This document shows, piece by piece, positions 46,430 through 60,098 of a stretch of DNA of 64,000 bases; the first letter of the stretch is position 1, and every line of letters begins with the position of its first letter. The stretch is from Pseudomonas nunensis. Its GTDB lineage: Bacteria > Pseudomonadota > Gammaproteobacteria > Pseudomonadales > Pseudomonadaceae. The notes beneath the pieces are model-generated. The model did no database searches and was not told the origin of the DNA. It worked only from the letters and a program-made list of their open reading frames with translations. The stretch is taken from the NCBI RefSeq assembly GCF_024296925.1, contig NZ_CP101125.1, forward strand, positions 64,501 to 128,500. Reading direction: 5' to 3'. A program made the position numbers and the translations under genes.

Positions 46430-47640
46430 TGAGCAAGTTCATGGATTGGGTTGATGCGCGCTTTCCCGCGACCAAAATGTGGGAAGACCATCTCAGCAAG
46501 TACTACGCCCCGAAGAACTTCAACTTCTTCTATTTCTTTGGTTCCCTCGCACTGCTCGTTCTGGTCAACCAGATCGTTACCGGTGTCTGGCTGACCATGA
46601 GCTACACCCCGTCGGCGGAAGAAGCGTTTGCCTCCGTCGAATACATCATGCGCGACGTCGAGTACGGCTCGATCCTGCGTCTGCTGCACTCCACCGGCGC
46701 TTCGGCGTTCTTCATCGTGGTCTATCTGCACATGTTCCGTGGCTTGCTCTACGGTTCGTACCAGAAGCCGCGTGAGCTGGTGTGGGTCTTCGGCATGCTG
46801 ATCTACCTGGCGCTGATGGCTGAAGCCTTCATGGGTTACCTGCTGCCGTGGGGCCAGATGTCCTACTGGGGTGCCCAGGTGATCATCTCGCTGTTCGGTG
46901 CGATCCCGGTCATCGGCAACGACCTGACCCAGTGGATTCGTGGTGACTACCTGATTTCCGGTATTACCCTGAACCGCTTCTTCGCCTTGCACGTTGTGGC
47001 GCTGCCAATCGTGATCCTCGGCCTGGTGGTGTTGCACGTCCTGGCGCTGCACGAAGTCGGTTCGAACAACCCGGACGGCGTGGACATCAAGAAACACAAA
47101 GACGAAAACGGCGTACCGCTGGACGGCATTGCCTTCCACCCGTACTACACCGTGAAAGATATCGTCGGCGTGGTGGTGTTCCTGTTCATCTTCTGCTCGA
47201 TCGTGTTCTTCTTCCCGGAAATGGGCGGTTACTTCCTCGAGAAGCCGAACTTTGAAGTGGCGAACGCCTTCAAGACCCCCGAGCACATCGCTCCGGTCTG
47301 GTACTTCACACCGTTCTACGCGATCTTGCGGGCGATTCCGGACAAGCTCATGGGCGTCATCGCCATGGGTGCTTCGATTGCCATGTTGTTCGTCCTGCCT
47401 TGGCTCGACCGCAGTCCGGTCAAGTCCATGCGCTACAAGGGCTGGCTGAGCAAGATCTGGCTTTGGGTGTTCTGCATCTGTTTCGTGATCCTCGGCGTGC
47501 TGGGCGTATTGGCCCCAACCCCTGAGCGGACACTGGTGTCGCAGATTTGCACCTTCCTGTACTTCGCCTACTTCATTCTGATGCCGTTCTACACCAGGCT
47601 CGAGAAGACCAAACCGGTTCCGGAAAGGGTGACTGGCTGA
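46429..47640 (+). CDS. petB: Cytochrome b of the bc1 complex
   Basis: 403-residue membrane subunit with about eight helices. Haem-ligand histidine pairs are seen in LLHSTGASAFFIVVYLHMFR and LHVVALPIVILGLVVLHVLA. The quinol-site motif appears as PE in FFPEMGGY-type context and GHLPWGQMS-like LLPWGQMSYWGA. Its ATG overlaps the petA stop (TGATG); a GTG at 46426 is the alternative. Confidence 0.97.
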   Translation: MSKFMDWVDARFPATKMWEDHLSKYYAPKNFNFFYFFGSLALLVLVNQIVTGVWLTMSYTPSAEEAFASVEYIMRDVEYGSILRLLHSTGASAFFIVVYLHMFRGLLYGSYQKPRELVWVFGMLIYLALMAEAFMGYLLPWGQMSYWGAQVIISLFGAIPVIGNDLTQWIRGDYLISGITLNRFFALHVVALPIVILGLVVLHVLALHEVGSNNPDGVDIKKHKDENGVPLDGIAFHPYYTVKDIVGVVVFLFIFCSIVFFFPEMGGYFLEKPNFEVANAFKTPEHIAPVWYFTPFYAILRAIPDKLMGVIAMGASIAMLFVLPWLDRSPVKSMRYKGWLSKIWLWVFCICFVILGVLGVLAPTPERTLVSQICTFLYFAYFILMPFYTRLEKTKPVPERVTG

Positions 47641-48422
47641 TGAAAAAGCTATTTGCTGTATTGATTCTTGCTGCTCTGCCAGTGTTCTCCTTCGCAGCCG
47701 AGCACGGTGGCCCGGAGCTGGAAAAAGTCGACATTGACGTTTCCGACAAAGCGGCCATGCAGGACGGCGCACGTACGTTCGCCAACTACTGCATGGGTTG
47801 CCACAGTGCCAAGTTCCAGCGCTATGAGCGCGTTGCCGACGACCTGGGGATTCCTCATGATCTGATGCTGAAGAACCTGGTGTTCACCGGCGCCAAGATC
47901 GGCGACCACATGAGCATCGGCATGCAGCCGGCAGACGCCAAGACCTGGTTCGGCGCAGCGCCGCCGGACCTGACCCTGGTGGCTCGCGTGCGTGGCACTG
48001 ACTGGCTCTACGGCTACCTGCGTTCGTTCTATGAAGACCCGACGCGTCCTTGGGGTGTGAACAACAAGGTGTTCCCGAACGTCGGCATGCCTAACGTGCT
48101 GGTCGGCCTGCAAGGTCGCCAGGTGGTTGGCTGCAAACAGGTTCAAATCGTCGAGGACGGCAAGAAGCAGTATGATCCGCTGACCGGTACGCCGCTGACT
48201 CATGAAGCGTGCGATCAGCTGACCATCGTGCCGAAGAGTGGTGCCCTGAACGAAGAGCAGTTCGATGAGAAGGTCAAGAATCTGGTAACCTTCCTCGCTT
48301 ACTCGGCTAACCCGGTAAAGCTGCAACATCAGCGCATCGGCACCTATGTATTGCTCTACCTGGCGTTCTTCTTCGTATTCGCATACTTGCTCAAGCGTGA
48401 ATACTGGAAAGACGTCCATTGA
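47640..48422 (+). CDS. petC: Cytochrome c1
   Basis: 260 residues. The signal peptide (MKKLFAVLILAALPVFSFAA) is followed by the haem c motif CMGCH and a C-terminal membrane anchor (TYVLLYLAFFFVFAYLLKRE). It accepts electrons from the Rieske protein in complex III. The start overlaps the petB stop by one base (TGATG), and the long frame upstream lies inside petB. Confidence 0.97.
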   Translation: MKKLFAVLILAALPVFSFAAEHGGPELEKVDIDVSDKAAMQDGARTFANYCMGCHSAKFQRYERVADDLGIPHDLMLKNLVFTGAKIGDHMSIGMQPADAKTWFGAAPPDLTLVARVRGTDWLYGYLRSFYEDPTRPWGVNNKVFPNVGMPNVLVGLQGRQVVGCKQVQIVEDGKKQYDPLTGTPLTHEACDQLTIVPKSGALNEEQFDEKVKNLVTFLAYSANPVKLQHQRIGTYVLLYLAFFFVFAYLLKREYWKDVH

Positions 48423-48448
48423 TAAAGCTGTAAGCAATTGCTGTTAAT

Positions 48449-48535
48449 CGCGCGCGCCCAGGGGCGTCTCTGAAGGTGTAACGAGTCTGGTAAGCCAGGC
48501 GTTACGGGAGGCGCCCTCTGGGCGCGCGCGTTTTT
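48449..48535 (+). terminator. Large compound terminator after petABC
   Basis: Outer arms CGCGCGCGCCCAGGGGCGTC and GGCGCCCTCTGGGCGCGCGC enclose an inner GTAACG/CGTTAC hairpin, followed by TTTTT. It is unusually long for a terminator. Confidence 0.8.
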
Positions 48536-48572
48536 CCGCTTCCGATAATTTCTACAAGCGAGGAGGACCGCC

Positions 48573-49190
48573 ATGGGCGTGACCAATCGGTTGGCCTGTT
48601 ACTCCGACCCCGCCGACCACTATTCCCACCGAGTACGCATCGTACTTGCAGAGAAGGGTGTCAGCGCCGAGATCATTTATGTGGAAGCTGGTCGCCAGCC
48701 GCCTAAACTGATTGAAGTGAACCCTTACGGCAGCTTGCCCACCCTGGTCGATCGTGACCTGGCGTTGTGGGAGTCGACCGTGGTGATGGAATATCTGGAT
48801 GAGCGTTACCCGCACCCGCCTTTACTGCCGGTTTATCCTGTGGCGCGTGCAAACAGCCGTCTGCTGATTCATCGTATTCAGCGTGACTGGTGTGGCCTGG
48901 TGGATCTGATCCTGGATTCCCGGTCCAAGGAAGCCGCCCGCGTTGTCGCTCGTAAAGAGCTGCGCGAAAGCCTGACAGGCGTGTCGCCGTTGTTCGCCGA
49001 CAAGCCGTTTTTCCTCAGTGAGGAACAAAGTCTGGTGGATTGCTGCCTATTGCCAATACTCTGGCGTTTGCCGATTTTGGGTATTGAACTGCCGCGGCCT
49101 GCCAAGCCGCTGCTTGATTACATGGAGCGCTCTTTCGCGCGTGAGGCTTTCCAGGCGAGTCTGTCTGGTGTCGAACGCGATATGCGCTAA
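48573..49190 (+). CDS. sspA: Stringent starvation protein A
   Basis: 205 residues with a glutathione S-transferase fold: an N-terminal thioredoxin-like part ([60 protein letters not shown]) and a helical C-terminal part. SspA binds RNA polymerase and helps survival under acid and starvation stress. AGGAGG precedes the start. It is followed by sspB after 16 bp. Confidence 0.95.
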   Translation: MGVTNRLACYSDPADHYSHRVRIVLAEKGVSAEIIYVEAGRQPPKLIEVNPYGSLPTLVDRDLALWESTVVMEYLDERYPHPPLLPVYPVARANSRLLIHRIQRDWCGLVDLILDSRSKEAARVVARKELRESLTGVSPLFADKPFFLSEEQSLVDCCLLPILWRLPILGIELPRPAKPLLDYMERSFAREAFQASLSGVERDMR

Positions 49191-49206
49191 GGCTTAAGGA
49201 GCCGCT

Positions 49207-49620
49207 ATGAACTCCAGTCGACCTTATCTGGTCCGCGCGCTCTACGAGTGGATTGTTGATAACGATTGCACCCCGCACATGCTGGTCAATTCCGAATATC
49301 CGTCGGTGCAGGTGCCGCAAGGTTTCGCCAGTGATGGACAGATTGTCCTGAACGTATCGCCGGCTGCCGTGCGTCATTTGCACATGGACAACGAAGCGGT
49401 CAGCTTCGAAGGGCGCTTCGGTGGCGTGCCGCACACCCTGTTTGTGCCTATCGCGTCGATCCTGGGCATTTACGCCCGGGAGAACGGCCAAGGCATGGTG
49501 TTTGATCTGGAGTCGCCTATGGAAGACGACGAAGAGATCGAGCCGGATGATGATGTCCCGCCACCCGACAACGAGCCGCCGCGTCCCAGCGGTCGACCTA
49601 GTTTGAAGGTCGTGAAGTAA
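49207..49620 (+). CDS. sspB: ClpXP protease specificity-enhancing factor SspB
   Basis: 137 residues. The ssrA-tag-binding domain (SSRPYLVRALYEWIVDNDCT, HMLVNSEYPSVQVPQGF) is followed by an acidic linker and the C-terminal ClpX-binding module (RPSLKVVK). It delivers tagged proteins to ClpXP. It is second in the sspAB operon with its own terminator after it. Confidence 0.96.
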   Translation: MNSSRPYLVRALYEWIVDNDCTPHMLVNSEYPSVQVPQGFASDGQIVLNVSPAAVRHLHMDNEAVSFEGRFGGVPHTLFVPIASILGIYARENGQGMVFDLESPMEDDEEIEPDDDVPPPDNEPPRPSGRPSLKVVK

Positions 49621-49621
49621 T

Positions 49622-49653
49622 AAAAAAGGCGATCCGAGAGGATCGCCTTTTTT
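49622..49653 (+). terminator. Rho-independent terminator after sspB
   Basis: AAAAAAGGCGATCC and GGATCGCC form the stem, followed by a T-run. Confidence 0.92.
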
Positions 49654-49673
49654 ATTACTTCACCACTTTCAAA

Positions 49674-49773
49674 CGTAGGAGCTGTCGAGTGAAACGAGGC
49701 TGCGATCTTTTGATTCTGTTTGTAAAAGCAAGATCAAAAGATCGCAGCCTCGTTTCACTCGACAGCTCCTACG
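49674..49773. repeat. Very long perfect palindrome, 41-bp arms
   Basis: Arms at 49674-49714 and 49733-49773 are perfect complements, with an 18-base loop. It is the same family as 7007-7069 and 11271-11363 (shared CGACAGCTCCTAC and GATCGCAGCCTCG parts). It lies between the convergent sspB and dolP-type genes. Confidence 0.92.
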
Positions 49774-49800
49774 GCTCCAGCAGGTCCTGCGGGTCAAATA

Positions 49801-51435
<1,635 letters not shown>

Positions 51436-51436
<1 letters not shown>

Positions 51437-53247
51437 CAGCGCGGGGTGTCCGGCAGGCGTTGAACCTGGCCGTTGACGAACTGTGCCCACGGCAACTGGC
51501 GTACCACACGTTGGTTCTGGGTCATGCCGAGGCTGCCCGACTGACCTTCGATGCGGCTGTCCGGCAAGGCCTTGAGTTGCCCCAGGCGCGGTGCCAGGCG
51601 ATAGGCGTCAACACCCATCGCGTACAGGCGGCCAAGGCTGCCACCGGCCTGTGGCCATTGTGCAGTCACCTGTTTGCGCAGCGGATCATTGGCATCCAGC
51701 AACCATGGGGTTTCGCAGAAGCGAACGCCGTTCATGTCGTTGTACTGGTTTACGTCACCGCTGGCGCTGAACACGTGGGACGTCGCGTAGACCGGCACGT
51801 CACCGGCGTACTGGAAGTTCAGGGTCGGTTTGATCTGTTGCGCCTGTTGCGGAGTGGCAGCAAGGAAGATGAACTCGATGTCCTGGCGACGGGAAGGTTG
51901 CGCGGCGACTTGCGAGCCAACGGTGCTCTGCAGGGTTTTGGCGCGACCTTCGCTCTGGCGCAGTTGGAACATGTCGGCGATTTGCTGAGCCAGTTGCACT
52001 GGCTGATCGACGCGTTCGGTGGCAACGATGCTGCCACCGTTGGCTTGCCAGTCCTGGCTGAAGGCTCTCAGGACGCGATCGCCCCATTCGCCTTTCGGCA
52101 CCATGATGGCAGCGCGATGCAGGCCGTCGGCACGAGCGCGACGGGACACTTCGCGAGCTTCGTCTTCAGCCGCAAGACCGAACTGGAACAGCTGGGCCGG
52201 ACCTTGTTCGCCTTCGCTGTAGTTCAGCGCCAGGGTGGTGATCGGCAATTGCGGACGAGCGCTGAGCTGTTTGACCAGCGGTTTCTCCAGCGGTCCGACG
52301 ACCAGTTGCACGCCATCGGCCTGGGCCTTGCGATAGAACTCGTCCATCGACGTCAGCTTCGAGGTGTCATAGAACACAATGGCTGGCGGCTTCTGCCCGG
52401 CTTGTTGCGCCTGGTAATGAGCGGCCATGAAGCCGTCACGTAGCGCCTTGCCAACCGACGCCAACGGGCCGTCCTGTGGCAGCAGCAGAGCGATCTTGCC
52501 CAGGGGCTGGCTGGCCAGTTCCTTGAGTTTGGTCAGAGGCAGTGGCAATTGAAGCGCAGCCGGGTGCTTTGGATTCTGTGCTTTCCAGGCGTCGATCGCG
52601 GCTTGCTGCTGTTCCAGGGTGCCGGCGGTTTTCACTGCCAGGGCCAGGCTCATCCAGCCGCCGAGGTCGTCGGTGGTGGTCGGCTGCAATTGATCGGTCG
52701 GCAGCGAGGCGATCAGGGTCCAGATCGCTTCGTGGTTTTTTGCAGCGGCTTCGCCTTCGAGCATCGGCGCAATAAAGATGCGCTCCCGTGCGGCGGCCAG
52801 GGTCTGGCCGTCGGCTTCAAGGGCGCGGGCGTGAACGGTGCCGGTGCGCACTTGTTGCTCGACTGGCAGTTCACCCAGGCGTTGCAGGCTTGGGTGGCTC
52901 AAGGCGGTCAGCGCAGCCTTGGGCTGGTTACGCACCATGGCCAGTTCCGCCGCCAGGGTACTGGCGAAGACCTGTTGGCCAGGCTTGAGTTGTTCCATCG
53001 GCACTTGTTGCAGGATTTGCGCGGACTGGCCGGCATTGCCTTGACGGTAAGCCAGGTCTGCCGCGCTCAGTCGGAACAGTGCAGCTTGTTCCGGCGTTTT
53101 GCTCTGGGCAGCCTTTTCGAGCAGTTGCTCGATACTGGCATCCGGGGTCCGTGGAAGTTCGCCAAGGCTGGAGGAGGGCGAGCTGGCGCAAGCCGCCAAC
53201 AAGGCAGCGAGGCAGAGGGCAGTGAACAGCCGCAGGCAAGCGATCAT
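51436..53247 (-). CDS. lpoA: Penicillin-binding protein activator LpoA
   Basis: 603 residues. The lipoprotein signal is CLRLFTALCLAALLAAC (Cys20). The N-terminal TPR-like half is followed by a periplasmic-binding-protein-like C-terminal half (KIALLLPQDGPLASVGKALR; VFYDTSKLTSMDEFYRKAQA). In E. coli, LpoA is the outer-membrane activator of PBP1a. The start at 53247 is fixed by the signal peptide; the longer start at 53271 is unlikely. It is divergent from rsmI. Confidence 0.9.
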
Positions 53248-53456
53248 GTAGTGTTCCTGATACTCGATCAAATTAGCGTGGAATTGTACCCAAGCACTGG
53301 CCGGGGCGCGATGTTACTGGCGTGAATCGATCAATTTAGCTCGTGCAAATGTTGCAGCACTGCACAAAAGGCTCCGAAACCAAGGGTGGCTTGCGTGCGT
53401 CGCAAGTGTCACTACGCGCTACAATGCCGACTTTTACCGATCATGAGGTGTGCGCT

Positions 53457-54329
53457 TTGACTGCTCCAGGTGCTTTGAATTCCGCTGCTGGCTCGCTTTA
53501 TGTGGTGGCGACGCCCATCGGCAACCTGGACGACATCAGTGCCCGTGCGCTGAAAATCCTGCGTGAGGTGGCGCTGATTGCAGCCGAAGACACCCGTCAT
53601 TCCCAGCGTTTGATGCAGCACTTCGGCATTGCGACACCATTGGCCGCTTGCCATGAACACAACGAACGGGATGAAGGTAGTCGTTTTATCCAGCGCCTGC
53701 TGGCCGGCGACGATGTGGCGTTGATCTCCGATGCCGGAACGCCGCTGATTTCCGATCCGGGTTATCACCTGGTGCGCCAGGCGCGCGCGGCGGGGATCAA
53801 TGTGGTGCCGGTGCCGGGTGCCTGTGCCTTGATCGCGGCACTGTCGGCGGCGGGTTTGCCCTCGGACCGTTTCATCTTTGAAGGCTTCCTGCCGGCCAAG
53901 GCTGTAGGGCGTCGGGCTCGTCTGGAGCTGGTCAAGGAAGAGCCGCGCACGCTGATCTTCTACGAGGCCCCGCACCGGATTCTCGAGTGTCTGCAGGACA
54001 TGGAGCTGGTATTCGGCGGTGAGCGCCCGGCGTTGCTGGCCCGGGAAATCACCAAGACCTTCGAAACCCTCAAGGGTTTGCCGCTCGCCGAGCTGCGCGA
54101 ATTCGTCGAGTCCGACAGCAATCAGCAGCGCGGTGAATGCGTTGTGCTGGTGGCGGGTTGGTCGGCACCGGAGACGGAAGATGCGGTCAGCAGCGAAGCG
54201 ATGCGTATCCTCAATCTGTTGCTCGAAGAAATGCCGCTCAAGCGTGCCGCAGCCCTGGCGGCGCAAATTACCGGCGAGCGCAAGAATGTTCTCTATCAAG
54301 TCGCGCTGGATAAACAGAAGGGCGAGTAA
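53457..54329 (+). CDS. rsmI: 16S rRNA (cytidine-1402-2'-O)-methyltransferase
   Basis: 290 residues from a TTG start at 53457. A GAGGTG ribosome site is correctly spaced, and the family N-terminus (TAPGALNSAAGSLYVVATPI) begins there; an ATG at 53424 would add 11 atypical residues. SAM-binding segments are SLYVVATPIGNLDDI, EDTRHSQRLM and LISDAGTPLISDPGYHLV. The C-terminus (ERKNVLYQVALDKQ) is typical. It methylates C1402 of 16S rRNA. Confidence 0.93.
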   Translation: MTAPGALNSAAGSLYVVATPIGNLDDISARALKILREVALIAAEDTRHSQRLMQHFGIATPLAACHEHNERDEGSRFIQRLLAGDDVALISDAGTPLISDPGYHLVRQARAAGINVVPVPGACALIAALSAAGLPSDRFIFEGFLPAKAVGRRARLELVKEEPRTLIFYEAPHRILECLQDMELVFGGERPALLAREITKTFETLKGLPLAELREFVESDSNQQRGECVVLVAGWSAPETEDAVSSEAMRILNLLLEEMPLKRAAALAAQITGERKNVLYQVALDKQKGE

Positions 54330-54367
54330 AAACCCGACGCGCAGGAGTGGCCAAAGGCGTTTAGCGC

Positions 54368-54396
54368 TTGTTCTTCGGCCGCTCTGCCGTTAACCT
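54368..54396 (+). promoter_or_regulatory. Sigma-70 promoter of rnpB
   Basis: TTGTTC (54368-54373), exact 17-bp spacer, TAACCT (54391-54396). The predicted start near 54403 coincides with the 5' end of the RNA. Confidence 0.65.
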
Positions 54397-54403
54397 TCGC
54401 GGC

Positions 54404-54758
54404 GGAGAGTCGATTGGACAGTCGCTGCCCTCTATGAAAATTAGGGGGGGGAGGAAAGTCCGGGCTCCATAGGGCGAAGTGCCAGGTAATGCCTGGGAGG
54501 CGTGAGCCTACGGAAAGTGCCACAGAAAATAACCGCCTAAGCGCTTCGGCGCCGGTAAGGGTGAAAAGGTGCGGTAAGAGCGCACCGCACGTCTGGCAAC
54601 AGTTCGTGGCTAGGTAAACCCCACTTGGAGCAAGACCAAATAGGGTCCCAAGGCGTGGCCCGCGCTGGGACCGGGTAGGTTGCTAAAGATGTCCAGTGAT
54701 GGCCATCGTAGACGAATGACTGTTCAAGACAGAACCCGGCTTACAGATCGACTCTCCA
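54404..54758 (+). ncRNA. rnpB: RNase P RNA (bacterial type A)
   Basis: About 355 bases, the catalytic RNA that removes tRNA 5' leaders. Seen directly: GAGGAAAGTCCGGGCTCC (the conserved P4/J3-4 block), GCCAGGTAATGCCTGGGAGG, CCGCCTAAGCGCTTCGGCGC, and the 3' block AGACGAATGACTGTTC with CAGAACCCGGCTTA. The ends AGTCGATTGG and the closing CGACTCTCC form the P1 helix (GAGAGTCGAT with ATCGACTCTC). Confidence 0.97.
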
Positions 54759-55102
54759 CCTTATTTTCTTTCCCTGCTTTAATCATTGAGCAGGGCATCG
54801 GTGCCCACAATTTCCCTTTGTCGGTAATGACTGGCGAAGGGTTTTTGTGATATCGATTAGCCAGTGATTCCGGCTATGCGCAAAACACCCCGCGACATCG
54901 ATTTCCCTCCGTACATAAACACCAGCAGACCCTCCGTCGTAATACCGAAAAAATCTTACTCTTAACAAATTACTTTAACTTTCGAGCGCAGCCATCAGTG
55001 CTGAATCAAGTTATTGAGCAAAAACAGACGCCATATTCCCGTTACCCCTCCTTTTACGCTCCTAAATCTCCGTTCTGTAAGGCTTTTCCTTTAATCCGCG
55101 CC
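54759..55102. other. 344-bp AT-richer intergenic region between rnpB and the mraZ promoter
   Basis: A hairpin CCCTGCTT/AGCAGGG at about 54772-54796 may end rnpB transcription. The rest is clearly lower in GC than surrounding DNA. It holds only a 61-codon minus-strand frame (54783-54968) with no ribosome site that I accept. No repeat or RNA gene recognised. Confidence 0.6.
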
Positions 55103-55132
55103 TTGACGGTGTGGTGGGCGCATTCCTATAGT
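55103..55132 (+). promoter_or_regulatory. Sigma-70 promoter of the dcw operon
   Basis: TTGACG (55103-55108), 18-bp spacer, TATAGT (55127-55132), about 75 bp before the mraZ start. It is the best promoter match in the window. Confidence 0.75.
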
Positions 55133-55140
55133 GTGCGCAA

Positions 55141-55165
55141 GTGGCGAAAAGTGGCATGAAGTGGG
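55141..55165 (+). promoter_or_regulatory. MraZ operator (three GTGG[CG] repeats)
   Basis: GTGGC at 55141, GTGGC at 55151 and GTGGG at 55161: three direct repeats at exact 10-bp spacing, just after the predicted transcription start. MraZ of E. coli binds such spaced TGGG-type repeats upstream of its own gene, so autorepression is likely. Confidence 0.8.
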
Positions 55166-55206
55166 TTTTTTGAGCTCAAAACGCTAAAAATTGGAGAAAC
55201 GCTGAC

Positions 55207-55662
55207 GTGTTTCGCGGAGCTAATGCAATCAGTCTCGATGCAAAGGGCCGTCTCGCTATGCCGAGCCGGTACCGTGACGAGTTGGTTTCGCGTAGTTCCG
55301 GTCAACTGATCGTCACCATCGATGCCGTTGATCCATGTTTGTGTGTTTATCCCCTCGATGAGTGGGAAATTATTGAAACCAAACTGCGCGCACTGCCTTC
55401 GCTTCGCGAAGAGAACCGCCGCCTGCAACGTTTGCTGATTGGTAATGCCGTCGACCTCGAGCTCGATGGCAGTGGTCGTTTTCTGGTTCCGCCGCGTCTG
55501 CGCGAATATGCCAAGTTGGATAAGCGCGCAATGCTGGTAGGCCAACTGAACAAGTTCCAATTATGGGACGAGGATGCCTGGGATGCGGTTTCTGCCGCTG
55601 ACCTGGCTGCTATTCAACAACCGGGCGCGATGCCTGATGAACTGCGTGATTTGATCCTGTGA
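55207..55662 (+). CDS. mraZ: Division/cell wall cluster transcriptional repressor MraZ
   Basis: 151 residues made of two AbrB-like halves, each with a DxKGR-type motif: [18 protein letters not shown] and [18 protein letters not shown]. It represses its own operon. The GTG start at 55207 has GGAGA upstream and gives MFRGANAIS, the family start. It overlaps rsmH by four bases. Confidence 0.95.
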   Translation: MFRGANAISLDAKGRLAMPSRYRDELVSRSSGQLIVTIDAVDPCLCVYPLDEWEIIETKLRALPSLREENRRLQRLLIGNAVDLELDGSGRFLVPPRLREYAKLDKRAMLVGQLNKFQLWDEDAWDAVSAADLAAIQQPGAMPDELRDLIL

Positions 55663-56602
55663 CTATTGATAGCGGCTTTAACCACATCACCGTACTGCTC
55701 GACGAAGCCGTGGAGGCTCTCGCCGTACGTCCTGATGGCTGCTATCTGGACGGCACGTTCGGACGCGGCGGACACAGCCGGTTGATCCTCAGCCAGCTCG
55801 GACCCGACGGCCGGCTCCTCGGATTCGACAAAGATCCACAAGCGATTGCCACCGGGCAAACGCTAGCGGCCGAAGACGGCCGCTTTGTCGTTGTGCAGCG
55901 TAGCTTTGCCGAGCTCGGTTCGGAAGTCGTCGAACGCGGTCTGGCCGGCAAGGTCAGCGGCGTTTTGCTCGATCTCGGCGTCTCGTCGCCACAGCTCGAC
56001 GACCCTGAGCGCGGCTTCAGTTTCCTCAACGATGGCCCGCTGGACATGCGCATGGACCCGTCACGCGGGATCAGCGCCGCCGAATTCGTCAACACCGCGC
56101 CGGTGGAAGAAATCGCCCGGGTGTTCAAGGAATACGGCGAAGAACGTTTCTCCGGTCGCATGGCCCGTGCCGTGGCCGAGCGCCGCGACATCAAGCCGTT
56201 CGAGCGTACTGCCGACCTGGCCGAAGTCCTGAAAGTCGCCAACCCTGCATGGGAAAAAGGCAAGAACCCGGCCACCCGTGCGTTCCAGGGCCTGCGTATT
56301 CACGTCAACAACGAACTGGGCGATCTGGAAGCCGGCCTCGAAGCCGCTCTGGAATGCCTGGAAGTCGGCGGTCGCCTGGTGGTCATCAGCTTCCATTCGC
56401 TGGAAGACCGCATCGTCAAACTGTTCATGCGCAAACTGGTGAAAGGCGAAGCCGACAACCTGCCGCGCAACCTGCCAGTTCGTCACGTTGCTTTCGAACC
56501 CAAAATCAAAGTCCATGGCAAAGCGCAGTCCGCCTCCGAGGCCGAACTCAAAGCCAACCCACGTTCCCGTAGCGCCATCATGCGCGTCGCGGAGAAGCTG
56601 CG

Positions 56603-56606
<4 letters not shown>
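55659..56606 (+). CDS. rsmH: 16S rRNA (cytosine-1402-N4)-methyltransferase
   Basis: 315 residues. SAM-dependent enzyme acting on C1402, the same base as RsmI. It contains [29 protein letters not shown] and the C-terminal [20 protein letters not shown] and [15 protein letters not shown]. The GTG start overlaps the mraZ stop (GTGA), and its end overlaps ftsL by four bases. Confidence 0.96.
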
Positions 56607-58634
<2,028 letters not shown>

Positions 58635-58635
<1 letters not shown>

Positions 58636-60098
58636 TGTCTCTGAGTCTGAACAAGATTTTCGCCCACGCCGGTCGTGATCTGTTGATCCGTGAACTGACC
58701 CTCGACAGCCGCAATGTGCGGGCAGGCGATTTGTTCCTCGCCGTCCCTGGCGGCAGATTCGACGGGCGTGCGCACATTGCCGACGCTTTGCAACGCGGCG
58801 CGGCTGCCGTGGCGTATGAAGTCGACGGCGCCACCGTGCTGCCGATTACCGATGTGCCGCTGATTCCGGTCAAAGGCCTGGCGGCGCAGCTGTCGGACAT
58901 TGCCGGGCGCTTTTATGGCGACCCGAGCCGCCACCTGAACCTGGTCGGCGTCACCGGCACCAACGGCAAAACCAGCGTGACGCAATTGGTCGCCCAGGCG
59001 CTTGACCTGCTCGGTCAGCACTGCGGCATCGTCGGCACCTTGGGCACCGGTTTCTACGGCTCGCTGGAAAGCGGCCTGCACACCACGCCGAATCCGATTG
59101 CCGTACAAGCGACTCTCGCCGACCTGAAAAAGGCCGGGGCCAAAGCCGTTGCCATGGAAGTCTCTTCCCACGGTCTGGATCAGGGCCGCGTGACTGCGTT
59201 GGCGTTCGATGTGGCGGTGATGACCAACCTGTCCCGCGATCACCTGGACTACCACGGCACCATGCAGGCCTACGGCGAAGCCAAGGCCAAGCTGTTTGCC
59301 TGGAACGATTTGAAATGCCGGGTGATCAACCTCGACGACGAATTCGGCCGCGAGCTCGCTGCTGATAAACGTGAGTCGCGCCTGATCACCTACAGCCTGG
59401 AAAATTCCAGCGCTTACCTTTATTGCCGCGAAGCTCAGTTCGACGACGAAGGCGTGCGCGCCACGTTGGTCACGCCGCAAGGCGAGCACCATTTGCGCAG
59501 CACCTTGCTTGGTCGTTTCAACCTGAGCAACGTCCTGGCTGCGGTCGGTGCCTTGCTGGGTCTGGATTACGCGCTGGACGAAATCCTCAAGGTCTTGCCG
59601 AAACTCGAAGGCCCCGCCGGTCGCATGCAGCGCCTGGGCGGCGGTACTCAGCCGCTGGTGGTGGTCGATTACGCCCATACCCCGGATGCGCTGGAGAAAG
59701 TCTTGCTGGCCCTGCGTCCACACGCCAAAGGTCGATTGCTGTGCCTGTTCGGTTGTGGTGGTGATCGCGATCGCGGCAAGCGTCCGCTGATGGCTGAAGT
59801 GGTCGAGCGTCTGGCCGATGGCGTGCTGGTGACCGACGACAACCCGCGCACCGAAGATCCATCGGTGATTTTCGACGACATCCGCGCCGGTTTCACCGCT
59901 GTGGATAAAGTCACGTTCGTGGCGGGCCGTGGCCAGGCGATTGCGCAATTGATCGCCAGCGCTTCGGCGGATGACGTGATTGTCCTGGCCGGTAAAGGTC
60001 ACGAGGACTATCAGGAAATCAACGGCGAGCGCCACGCGTTCTCCGATCTGGTCGAGGCCGATCACGCCCTGACCGCGTGGGAGGTGGCCCATGCTTAA
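58635..60098 (+). CDS. murE: UDP-MurNAc-tripeptide synthetase (meso-DAP adding)
   Basis: 487 residues. ATP loop GVTGTNGKTSV (about 109-119), central domain MEVSSHGLDQGRV, and the C-terminal DNPRTEDP motif that marks meso-diaminopimelate specificity. It adds mDAP to UDP-MurNAc-L-Ala-D-Glu in the cytoplasm. Its ATG overlaps the ftsI stop by one base. Confidence 0.97.

Noticed and set aside
54783..54968. 61-codon minus-strand frame after rnpB
   Set aside because: No ribosome site and no conserved look; lies in an AT-richer non-coding gap.
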